Shown here one piece after another: positions 8,705 through 15,913 of a stretch of DNA of 64,000 nucleotides. This DNA comes from Pirellulaceae bacterium (lineage in GTDB: Bacteria > Planctomycetota > Planctomycetia > Pirellulales > Pirellulaceae). Numbering within the stretch: position 1 is the stretch's first letter; each line of letters begins with the position of its first letter. Made by a program: the position numbers and the translations under genes. The notes under the pieces were generated by a model. It did no database searches and was not told where the DNA came from. It was given only the letters and a program-made list of their open reading frames with translations. The stretch covers positions 124,001 through 188,000 of the forward strand of contig BPJV01000005.1 of NCBI GenBank assembly GCA_026004795.1, given 5' to 3'.

Positions 8705-8916
8705 CACGTTTGGTGGTGCGCCCGCTTTGCGTCATGATGCTGTAGGCGAGCGTGGCATAACAGGGAACTTCGGTGCAATTCCGAGACGGCCCGGCCGCTG
8801 TAACCAGATGAGGACCTTGGATCCTTCTAGAGCATGCCATTGTCGCCCTGGTGGTGACGAGAAGGCAGATAGGGATCGAGTGAGTCTGGAAGTCAGAAGA
8901 CCTACCACCGAACTCG
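8705..8916 (+). promoter_or_regulatory. Cobalamin (B12) riboswitch
   Basis: The conserved aptamer segments occur in order: GGTGGTGC near 8713; GGGAAC then GGTGCAATTCCGAGACGG (about 8763-8789); the core GGCCGCTGTAACC (about 8792-8804); GAAGGCAGATAGGG; and the B12 box AAGTCAGAAGACCTACC (8890-8906). The outer helix forms between TTTGGTGGT (8709-8717) and ACCACCGAA (8905-8913), with one G-U pair. A promoter sits just upstream. The first clear gene downstream is the DUF1559 gene, then the DUF4465/PEP-CTERM gene. Such elements normally switch expression off when cobalamin is plentiful. I could not identify the expression platform. Confidence 0.93.
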
Positions 8917-9262
8917 CAACACGATGAATTCTCCTGGGCGGATTCGTTGCGGTAGAAAGAGAGTGCTGCGCGGCAAGGTTGCCGTTGCTGCATGCCAATT
9001 CATGCACATGGAATGATCTCACGAGGCGCGTTTCCTGTTTCTACCTAGCCGTGGAAACGGTCGTTCGGTGGCCATCGTTGCCTGCGCCGCAGAAATTGCG
9101 CGCGGCCGACGGGTTCACTGCGCGAAGCACGGCGGATCAGGGGGCGTCGGCGACTACTCGCCCTTGGTCGAATCGGCCTGCCGCCTCATGGGAGCAGGGA
9201 AACGGGGAACGCAATCAGGAGGGCGGGAGCATTGAAGGCCTTCGCGGCTGGAGGGAGTGATG

Positions 9263-10069
9263 ATGCGCGCGCAACGAAAACAACAGAAACCCTTGGGCTT
9301 CACCTTGGTGGAAGTGCTGGTGGTAATCGCCATCATCGGCGTTCTGGTAGGGCTGCTGGTTCCAGCCGTGCAGGCGGCGCGCGAGGCGGCCAGGAGAGCG
9401 CAATGCCAAAACAATCTCCATCAACTTGGCATCGCCATGCACAACTACCATTCGGCGCATCAAAAGTTGCCCCCCGGGTGCATGGAATGGCGAGCGTTTC
9501 GGGATCCGCCGACCAAACGCCAATTCGCTTGGAGTGCGTTTCTGCTCAGCTATCTCGAACAGGTGACCGTGGCCGACCAAATCGATTGGCGGGTCCCCTA
9601 CGATCACCCGAACAACCGCGAAGTGGCGCAGTTGCAATTGAGTGTTTTTTTGTGTCCTACCGCTGCTCCGCCGACTCCCGGCGGCCTGGGCAAGACCGAC
9701 TACGGCGGCTTGTTCGGTCAGCGAATCACCGCCCGTCGCCGCACGGACAACGGCGTCTACATCCACGACCGCTCGATTCGATTCCGCGACATCGCCGATG
9801 GATTGTCGCAAACGATGTGTGTGGCGGAGGATACGCGCGGGCCGGAAGCGGAGTGGATCAACGGGCGGAACGTTTTCGAGCAGTCCGGTGGCATCAACGA
9901 TCCGCGCGCCTGGGCGGGCGACAACGAGATTCGCAGCGACCATACGGGCGGCGCCATGTGCCTGTTTACCGATGGTCACGTGGCCTTGGTCTCCGAGCAG
10001 ATCGACAAGCAGTCGCTGGCAGCGTTGATTACCCGCGCCGGTCGCGACCGGCCACAGGAGTTGCCGTGA
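9263..10069 (+). CDS. DUF1559 pseudopilin-like protein under the B12 riboswitch
   Basis: 268 residues. The N-terminus is a type IV/type II pseudopilin signal: a basic leader [11 protein letters not shown] followed by [20 protein letters not shown], cleaved by prepilin peptidase before Phe with Glu at +5. Then comes the DUF1559 body ([32 protein letters not shown]) and the C-terminal H-x-G-G-A-x-x-x-x-x-DGHV motif typical of the family. Planctomycetes have many paralogues of unknown function, thought to be surface or secretion pseudopilins. Start: GGAGGG lies 7 bases before ATG 9263; ATG 9260 and GTG 9257 are in frame. It is the first convincing gene after the riboswitch and precedes the DUF4465 gene by 74 bases, so both are likely B12-repressed. 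Confidence 0.9.
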   Translation: MRAQRKQQKPLGFTLVEVLVVIAIIGVLVGLLVPAVQAAREAARRAQCQNNLHQLGIAMHNYHSAHQKLPPGCMEWRAFRDPPTKRQFAWSAFLLSYLEQVTVADQIDWRVPYDHPNNREVAQLQLSVFLCPTAAPPTPGGLGKTDYGGLFGQRITARRRTDNGVYIHDRSIRFRDIADGLSQTMCVAEDTRGPEAEWINGRNVFEQSGGINDPRAWAGDNEIRSDHTGGAMCLFTDGHVALVSEQIDKQSLAALITRAGRDRPQELP

Positions 10070-10143
10070 AGGGGCGGCAACGAAGGGGCGGCATTGGAGG
10101 CGTATTCATTTCGACGGTTTTTTCAACGACGAGGTAAGACAAC

Positions 10144-11010
10144 ATGAGGGAGTTGATGGGGAAACGAATTCTTGGCTGCGTTTGGGCGGTAATCGTCGCC
10201 TTGGGCATCTCGGTGGCCCACGCAGGCATCACCGTGACCTTCGACGAGCTGAGTGATTACACGGAGACGATTCCGGGGAAGGGGAGTTATTACAACGGCA
10301 AAGATCCGGCGCAGACGAGCGATTACACGCGCGATGCAAGTTGGACCAGCCAGGGGGTCAAGTTCAACTTGAGTTATTCACGAGCAACATTTTTTGGTAG
10401 TACCTACGAGTTTTGGAATGGCTGGGCCTATTCGAACGTCAACGATACCACCACAGCCGGTTTCACCAATCAATACGCGGCCTTCACCGGAACCGACCAC
10501 AGTGGCACCGGCAATAAGAATTACGCGGTGGCGTTTCCCGAGTCGGTGATCGATTTGCCGGAGAACTATGCGGCTCAGAGCATTTACGTCACCAATACGA
10601 CGTATGCTGCACTGTACATCCGCGACGGTGATGCAGGTGGGTTCGATCCGCCGGGGCCTTATCTGGATGACGATTACTTCGATGTAGTCTTCACGGGGTA
10701 TGCTGGCCCATCAGCGACGTCGGCAGTGACGGGAGAGGTGAAGTTTCGCCTGGCGCAAGGCCCGAATCCGATTAATACGTGGGAGCTTGTTGACCTGACC
10801 GCTCTCAACCAATTCGGCCTTGCCCGAAGCATTGCCGTCACGTTTGATTCGAGTGATGTGGGGAGTTTCGGTATCAATACCCCAATGTACGTGGCCATCG
10901 ACAGTTTTTCGCTCGCCGCCGTGCCGGAGCCATCGACGGGCGTGTTGACCGCGCTGGGGGCATGCGCCTTGCTGCTTCGTCGGCGTCGCACGGAGCGGGC
11001 TGTTCCCTAA
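10144..11010 (+). CDS. DUF4465 domain protein with PEP-CTERM sorting signal; candidate cobamide-binding surface protein
   Basis: 288 residues: signal peptide (GCVWAVIVALGISVAHAG), a beta-rich body of the DUF4465 type (TFDELSDY, then YNGKD, SWTSQGVKFN, FWNGWAYSNVNDT, FTNQYAAF, GNKNYAVAF, then SIYVTNTTYAAL and YFDVVFTGY), and a C-terminal PEP-CTERM tail (VPEP, hydrophobic helix, RRRRTE). PEP-CTERM proteins are exported and processed by an exosortase. From memory, DUF4465 lipoproteins in gut Bacteroidetes B12 loci (BtuH) bind cobamides at the cell surface; the position behind a cobalamin riboswitch here fits the same role, though binding by this protein is inference. ATG 10156 is an alternative start. 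Confidence 0.82.
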   Translation: MRELMGKRILGCVWAVIVALGISVAHAGITVTFDELSDYTETIPGKGSYYNGKDPAQTSDYTRDASWTSQGVKFNLSYSRATFFGSTYEFWNGWAYSNVNDTTTAGFTNQYAAFTGTDHSGTGNKNYAVAFPESVIDLPENYAAQSIYVTNTTYAALYIRDGDAGGFDPPGPYLDDDYFDVVFTGYAGPSATSAVTGEVKFRLAQGPNPINTWELVDLTALNQFGLARSIAVTFDSSDVGSFGINTPMYVAIDSFSLAAVPEPSTGVLTALGACALLLRRRRTERAVP

Positions 11011-11065
11011 GCCGCAGATGCGGTAGATTTGGCCCTGCAGTGGCAAACGAGTGGCGAAGCGGGAA

Positions 11066-11095
11066 CCGTCAGGAGTGAAGTGTCGCCCCTGACGG
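11066..11095. repeat. Hairpin between the B12-riboswitch operon and pgi
   Basis: CCGTCAGG (11066-11073) and CCTGACGG (11088-11095) form a perfect 8-bp stem with a 14-base loop. There is no T-run; it could stabilise the 3' end of the DUF4465 transcript or be part of the pgi leader. Confidence 0.45.
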
Positions 11096-11190
11096 ACGCC
11101 CCTGAAAATCGCGTCGATTCTCCGGTGGGAATCATTTGCCGCTAGAGGCGGGCGGGACAATCAAGACAACGCCGACAAGGAGCAGGTGCC

Positions 11191-12615
11191 ATGGCCGAAT
11201 TGTTGAAGTTCGACCCCGGCGGAGCGTATCTTCCGGAAACTGGAATTCGCGCCGCCGATGTTACCGAGTTATCGCCGCAGCTCGAGCGACTGCGCGACGA
11301 AGTCTGCGACATCGATGTCAAAATGCTGCGCGGCGAGCTGCCTATTCCCGATACGAAGCAACCGCTCGATGCGGGCTTCTATCTGTTGCCCGAGCAACTG
11401 TTGGAGGAATACGAGCAGCGGCGCGAGGCGAGCCAATTGGGGCAAATCCTGCAAGCGACCAAAGCGTTGATGGCAGAGGTCGACCGCGTTGTCGTGCTGG
11501 GCATCGGCGGTTCCTACATGGGTGCGCGGGCATTGATGGACGCCTGTTGCCAGCCCTATTACAACGAGTTGACCCGGGGTGAGCGTGGCAGTCGCCCGCG
11601 GATCTACTTCGAGGGGAACAACGTCGATAACGATGCCTCCCAGGGCTTGATGCACTTGTTGGGGGCTCATCGTGAACAACCGGCTGGCGGTGTGGAGGAT
11701 GCTTGGGGAATCGTCGTCATCAGCAAGAGCGGTGGGACGCTGGAGACGGCATGTGCGTTTCGCCAATTCTTGGCAGCCTTGGAAAAGAATTGTGGCGGCG
11801 ATACCGAACTGGTCCGTCGACGCGTCATTCCGGTCACGGGAACCTCGGGCAAGTTGCATGACTTTGCGACGGCATTAGGGTGTCCCCACCTCTTTCCCGT
11901 TCCCGATGGAGTCGGCGGCAGGTTCTCCGTCCTGTCGGCCGTGGGCTTGGTGCCGGCCGCCCTGATGGGCTTGAACGTCATGCGCCTGTTGGAGGGAGCC
12001 CGAGCAATGAACGAACATTTTCGCTCGGCGCGGGCCATGGACAACATCGTCTTGCAATACACCGCCGTGAACCATCTGCTCGAAATCCATCGCGGGGCGA
12101 CCATTCGTGTGCTGAGCGTGTGGAGCAAAGCACTGGAAGCGGCCGGCATGTGGTATGACCAGTTGTTGGCCGAGAGCCTGGGCAAGGAAGGAAAGGGGGC
12201 GACGCCCTTAACCACCGTCAACACGCGCGACCTGCATTCCCGCCATCAGCAACATCAAGAAGGGCGGCGCGATAAAGTTTTCAATAATCTGATCGTGGAG
12301 AACTACCGCTTCGATCCGCTCAAGATCGGTTTCCGCGACGGGGATCCCGATCGGTTGAACGATTTGGCGGACAAGGCATTGCCCGAGGTGATGGCAGCGG
12401 CCATTGAGGGGACCAACCAGGCGTTGCGCGAGGATGGGCGGCCGACGACCAATCTGATCATGCCTCGCGTGGACGAGTACTATTTGGGGCAGTACTTCCA
12501 AATGATGATGTTGGCTACTGTGGTGGAAGGAAGGCTGCTGGGAATCAATCCCTATGGTCAACCTGGCGTCGAGGCGTATAAACGTAATATGAATCGTATT
12601 CTAGGTCGTCAGTAG
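11191..12615 (+). CDS. pgi: Glucose-6-phosphate isomerase
   Basis: 474 residues of the phosphoglucose isomerase family, converting glucose 6-phosphate to fructose 6-phosphate in the cytoplasm. Visible family regions: VVVLGIGGSYMGARALMDA (sugar-phosphate binding), VVISKSGGTLETACAFR, VTGTSGKLHDFA, FPVPDGVGGRFSVLSAVGL, and the C-terminal LGQYFQMMMLATVVEGRLLG with GQPGVEAYK (catalytic Gln/Glu and Lys region). The length fits the shorter bacterial form (about 450). ATG 11191 has AAGGAG 10 bases upstream. The next gene starts 32 bases after its stop, so pgi may lead a small operon with the UPF0173 and Rieske genes. Confidence 0.95.
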   Translation: MAELLKFDPGGAYLPETGIRAADVTELSPQLERLRDEVCDIDVKMLRGELPIPDTKQPLDAGFYLLPEQLLEEYEQRREASQLGQILQATKALMAEVDRVVVLGIGGSYMGARALMDACCQPYYNELTRGERGSRPRIYFEGNNVDNDASQGLMHLLGAHREQPAGGVEDAWGIVVISKSGGTLETACAFRQFLAALEKNCGGDTELVRRRVIPVTGTSGKLHDFATALGCPHLFPVPDGVGGRFSVLSAVGLVPAALMGLNVMRLLEGARAMNEHFRSARAMDNIVLQYTAVNHLLEIHRGATIRVLSVWSKALEAAGMWYDQLLAESLGKEGKGATPLTTVNTRDLHSRHQQHQEGRRDKVFNNLIVENYRFDPLKIGFRDGDPDRLNDLADKALPEVMAAAIEGTNQALREDGRPTTNLIMPRVDEYYLGQYFQMMMLATVVEGRLLGINPYGQPGVEAYKRNMNRILGRQ

Positions 12616-12647
12616 GCGGCCGGTAGCGTGCACCTGGAGGAGACTTC

Positions 12648-13340
12648 ATGACCGTTCAGATCACCTGGCACGGCCATGCAACGTGGATCATCGAGGCCGA
12701 GGGGCATCGAATCTTGGTCGATCCCTTCTTTGATGAGAATCCCGCGGCGGTACGTAAAGCAAAGGAGGTGCAAGCGGATACCATTCTCGTCACCCATGGC
12801 CATTTCGATCACCTTGCCGACGCGGCAGCAATTGCCAAACAATCCGAGGCGACGGTGGTAGCGAATTTCGAAATCGCTACCTGGTTGTCCAGCGAACATG
12901 GCGTCAAATCGACGGTGGGGATGAACCTTGGCGGTTGGGCGACCTTGCCGTTTGGGCGAGTCCAGATGACGATCGCGTTTCATTCCAGCCAGCTACCCGA
13001 CGGCAGTTATGGGGGAAATCCCGGCGGATTCGTCATCGAGGTGGCGGGCAAGAGGATCTACGTAGCAGGTGATACCGCGCTGTTTTCCGACATGCAATTG
13101 TATGGCCAGCCTGCTTTGGATGCAGCCATTCTGCCGATAGGAGACCTGTTTACCATGGGGCCTGCCGACAGCCTGCAGGCGATCGCTTGGTTGCGTCCCC
13201 GCGTCGTGTTGCCCAGCCACTACAACACGTGGCCCCCGATCGAGCAGGATGTGCAGGCGTGGGCGGAACAGGTGCGACGCCAGGCGATCGCTGAACCCTT
13301 TGTTCCGGATGTTGGCCAATCATTCGAGTTGGGTGAATGA
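12648..13340 (+). CDS. UPF0173 metal-dependent hydrolase (metallo-beta-lactamase fold)
   Basis: 230 residues. The metal motif is H50-G-H52-F-D54-H55 (THGHFDHLAD), with later ligands in YVAGDTALFSD and LPSHYNTWP, and N-terminal WHGHAT as in the UPF0173 family. Members are cytoplasmic hydrolases whose substrate is mostly unknown. GGAGGAG precedes ATG 12648. Its stop overlaps the start of the Rieske gene by 4 bases (ATGA), so the two are translationally coupled. Confidence 0.9.
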   Translation: MTVQITWHGHATWIIEAEGHRILVDPFFDENPAAVRKAKEVQADTILVTHGHFDHLADAAAIAKQSEATVVANFEIATWLSSEHGVKSTVGMNLGGWATLPFGRVQMTIAFHSSQLPDGSYGGNPGGFVIEVAGKRIYVAGDTALFSDMQLYGQPALDAAILPIGDLFTMGPADSLQAIAWLRPRVVLPSHYNTWPPIEQDVQAWAEQVRRQAIAEPFVPDVGQSFELGE

Positions 13341-13699
13341 GCGAGACACAGCCCCAGTTGTTTCCCGATTCTGAGGATGCGGGGACCTATGTCACCGTGG
13401 CCCACGTGGGCGATATACCTGAGGGGCGAGGCAGGGCCTACCCCGTGGGTAAGCGGATGATCGCGATTTTCTACCAAGGTGGCAGGTACTATGCCATCGA
13501 TGATTTCTGCCCGCATCAAGGTGCTTCGCTGGCCGAAGGCTACCTTGACGGGTGCACGGTAGCATGTCCGTTGCACCACTGGCGGTTTTCCATTGAAGAT
13601 GGAACTTGGCTGGACAACACGCGCATCAAGATCGATGCGTTTCCCGTGCGCGTGGTCGACGACAAGATCCAAGTGCGTCTTCCTCCGGAAGATCAATGA
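13337..13699 (+). CDS. Rieske [2Fe-2S] ferredoxin-like protein (NirD/assimilatory type)
   Basis: 120 residues. The Rieske cluster ligands are C58-P-H60 (FCPHQGASLAEG) and C77-P-L-H80 (ACPLHHWRF). No signal peptide or membrane anchor, so it is a small soluble electron carrier or a subunit of an oxygenase or reductase. It overlaps the UPF0173 gene by 4 bases, suggesting linked functions, but no partner oxygenase is in view. Confidence 0.9.
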   Translation: MSETQPQLFPDSEDAGTYVTVAHVGDIPEGRGRAYPVGKRMIAIFYQGGRYYAIDDFCPHQGASLAEGYLDGCTVACPLHHWRFSIEDGTWLDNTRIKIDAFPVRVVDDKIQVRLPPEDQ

Positions 13700-13905
13700 C
13701 CTCGCAGAGGCAGGTGGAACGCCCCGCGCCGCACGGGCGGTCCGCATCCGCAGAAGGGCTTGGCTTTCACAAGTCTCGTTCGTCCACCGGCCGGTGGCGA
13801 TCGCCAGTCCTTGGGCGACGATCTTACTATTTGGGCGACAATGCCTTCCTGTGGTGGCAGGCGAGCTTTATCTTAGTTCTTGCCCTCCGGCGTTCTTGGC
13901 CTGTC

Positions 13906-15279
13906 TCACGGTTGCCAGGCCACGCGCCCGCCTTGCTGAATATGCCGACTAAGGCGCTGTTGCATCTCCCGAAGTTTTCGTGGATTGGAAGACGCCAAGT
14001 CGTTTTTCTCCAGCGGATCGGATTGCAATTCAAACAGTTGGAACGACTCGGTAGGGCGGTTGTGCACCAGTTTCCAATCTCCCAGACGCAAGGCCTCGCT
14101 GGTCAATCCACAGAACGCTGGGCCTCCCTCCCGGCGGACAAAATACAGTTCACGTGGTGGCTGAGTTTTGTCTGGCGCTTGCAACCAGGCGACCAGTGAT
14201 TGTCCGTCGATTCCCGTTGGCGGAGAAACTCCGGCCAGTTCACAGAGCGTGGGGAGTAGATCCATCGTGGCTCCCACGGCAGTACAGGTCGAGTGGCGGG
14301 GGATCCTGCGTGGGTAATGAAAGATGGCAGGTACGCGCAGGCCGCCTTCGTACATGCTGCCTTTTCCATCCCGCAGTTGCCCGTTGTTGGCGCCGGCGCC
14401 CAGTTCACCACCGTTGTCACTAACGAAGACGATAATCGTCTCGCGACCGGTCGACTCGATATGGCGTCTTACCCGCCCGATGGCAGCATCCAAGTCCTCG
14501 ATCAACGCCACCAGCCGAGCCCGTTTGGCGCTGAGTTCCGGTAGACGCCGGCGAACGGTTTCCAACGCCTCGGGGGGAGGTTGAATAGGACCGTGCGGCG
14601 CGTTGAAGGCGAGGTATAAGAAGTACGGGGCGGGGTCGGACGCGAACCGGTCGATGGCATCGCCAGCCCACTCGGCGAAAAGGCTGGTGGCATGGCCGGC
14701 GGGATTGATCGCCGTGCGATTCCATCGCATGTAGTTTCTTCCATGGCGCAAGTGCGTGTAATAGTCGTCCATCATGTCGCCGAGGAAGCCGTGGAAGAAG
14801 TCGAAACCGCGGTCGAGCGGATGATCGCCTTCCTCCAACCCCAAATGCCACTTGCCAATGGCCGCCGTGCGGTAGCCGCGCTGCCGGAGTAGGTGTGGCA
14901 ATAGGGGGATGCCTTCGGCCAGCTTTCCCCAATTGTTCTCCGCGTGGGTGCGAATCACGCCGGGCACGCCGACACGGTCGGGATAGCATCCGCTGAGAAT
15001 CGACGCCCGAGTGGGAGAGCATACGCAGCAATTGGCGTAGAAGCGGCTCCACCGCTGCCCCTCGGCGGCTAAGCCATCCAGGTGGGGACTCTGAATGTCT
15101 GTCGCTCCGAAACAACCGAGGTCCCCCCATCCCAGGTCATCGGCCACGATAAGCACGATATCTGGTGGAGTGGAGTCCTCGGGCTCCTGGACACGCGGCC
15201 CGGCATGAGTGAACACAGGGGCGAGCGAGTAGAGAATCGCGAACGCAACCAAAAAAGTGGCCATAATTGATTTGCGCAT
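13906..15279 (-). CDS. Secreted type I sulfatase
   Basis: About 457 residues from ATG 15279, chosen because it gives a signal peptide (MRKSIMATFLVAFAILYSLA). Metal ligands are in VLIVADDLGWGDLG; the formylglycine site is C87-S-P-T-R91 (CVCSPTRASILSG); later motifs GIPLLPHLLRQRGYRTAAIGKWHLG and VFVSDNGGELG are typical. Sulfatases of this family remove sulfate esters, in planctomycetes often from algal polysaccharides. The Cys needs conversion by a formylglycine-generating enzyme, not seen nearby. The open frame extends upstream to 15456, but that part is unlike a signal sequence. Confidence 0.92.
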   Translation of the reverse strand: MRKSIMATFLVAFAILYSLAPVFTHAGPRVQEPEDSTPPDIVLIVADDLGWGDLGCFGATDIQSPHLDGLAAEGQRWSRFYANCCVCSPTRASILSGCYPDRVGVPGVIRTHAENNWGKLAEGIPLLPHLLRQRGYRTAAIGKWHLGLEEGDHPLDRGFDFFHGFLGDMMDDYYTHLRHGRNYMRWNRTAINPAGHATSLFAEWAGDAIDRFASDPAPYFLYLAFNAPHGPIQPPPEALETVRRRLPELSAKRARLVALIEDLDAAIGRVRRHIESTGRETIIVFVSDNGGELGAGANNGQLRDGKGSMYEGGLRVPAIFHYPRRIPRHSTCTAVGATMDLLPTLCELAGVSPPTGIDGQSLVAWLQAPDKTQPPRELYFVRREGGPAFCGLTSEALRLGDWKLVHNRPTESFQLFELQSDPLEKNDLASSNPRKLREMQQRLSRHIQQGGRVAWQP

Positions 15280-15913
15280 CGTTGTTCGCCTTTGCATAAA
15301 TGGTCGGTAGTGTCTACAAGCCGGCAGTGGTTGCCGGGGACAAGCGATCACCGCAACGTCAAGATTCACTGGTGTTGAGCGCATGGCGACAGTCGTAGGA
15401 GTTGTAGCGGGGGGAGGTAGTTGGCTGGGGCGGGGATGGGCGTTTGGCTCGAGCAAAGTTTGACGGGGTGAGCACCACCATTTATCCTAACTGAAAAGCA
15501 ATCGCCGGTGGGGGCGGTGGGGCGGATGGCGTTCGGTGCACCGGCATGAGGAATGCAAATCTGGTGTCACAGGTAGCCTAGAGAACGAGGCGATGTTGCT
15601 CTATGTGGCTTATGGGGCCGGATCATAGAGCGGTCGCCACCGAATACCTGCGGCGGACAACGACCGGCATGGTGGAGCAGATTGAAGGGCACGCAGGATG
15701 GTGGCCCTTGGATTCGTGTGCGGGGGGGCCGCGAAGCGGGCGTGAAGCCCAAGTCCGTCACCGACGATGGTACGTAGCTAGTTGGTAACCGGTAGAGGCG
15801 GGCGACGCAGGGACGGGAATTCTTGGTCTGTGGGCGATGGCGTGGTCCAGCCAGGTTATTGAAAGGGGTATACGCGGTAGGAGGCTTTCGCCGCCACGGC
15901 GAGATCGTCGGAC
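15280..15913. other. Intergenic region between divergent sulfatase and kinase genes
   Basis: No gene recognised. It should hold both promoters. A perfect 8-bp inverted repeat (GCTCTATG at 15598-15605, CATAGAGC at 15624-15631) is the only structure I see; a short peptide frame across 15603-15788 has no homology I recognise. Confidence 0.5.

Noticed and set aside
8924-9016. 30-codon frame right after the B12 aptamer as a leader peptide gene
   Set aside because: No ribosome site and no recognisable peptide; kept only as a remark in the riboswitch gap finding.
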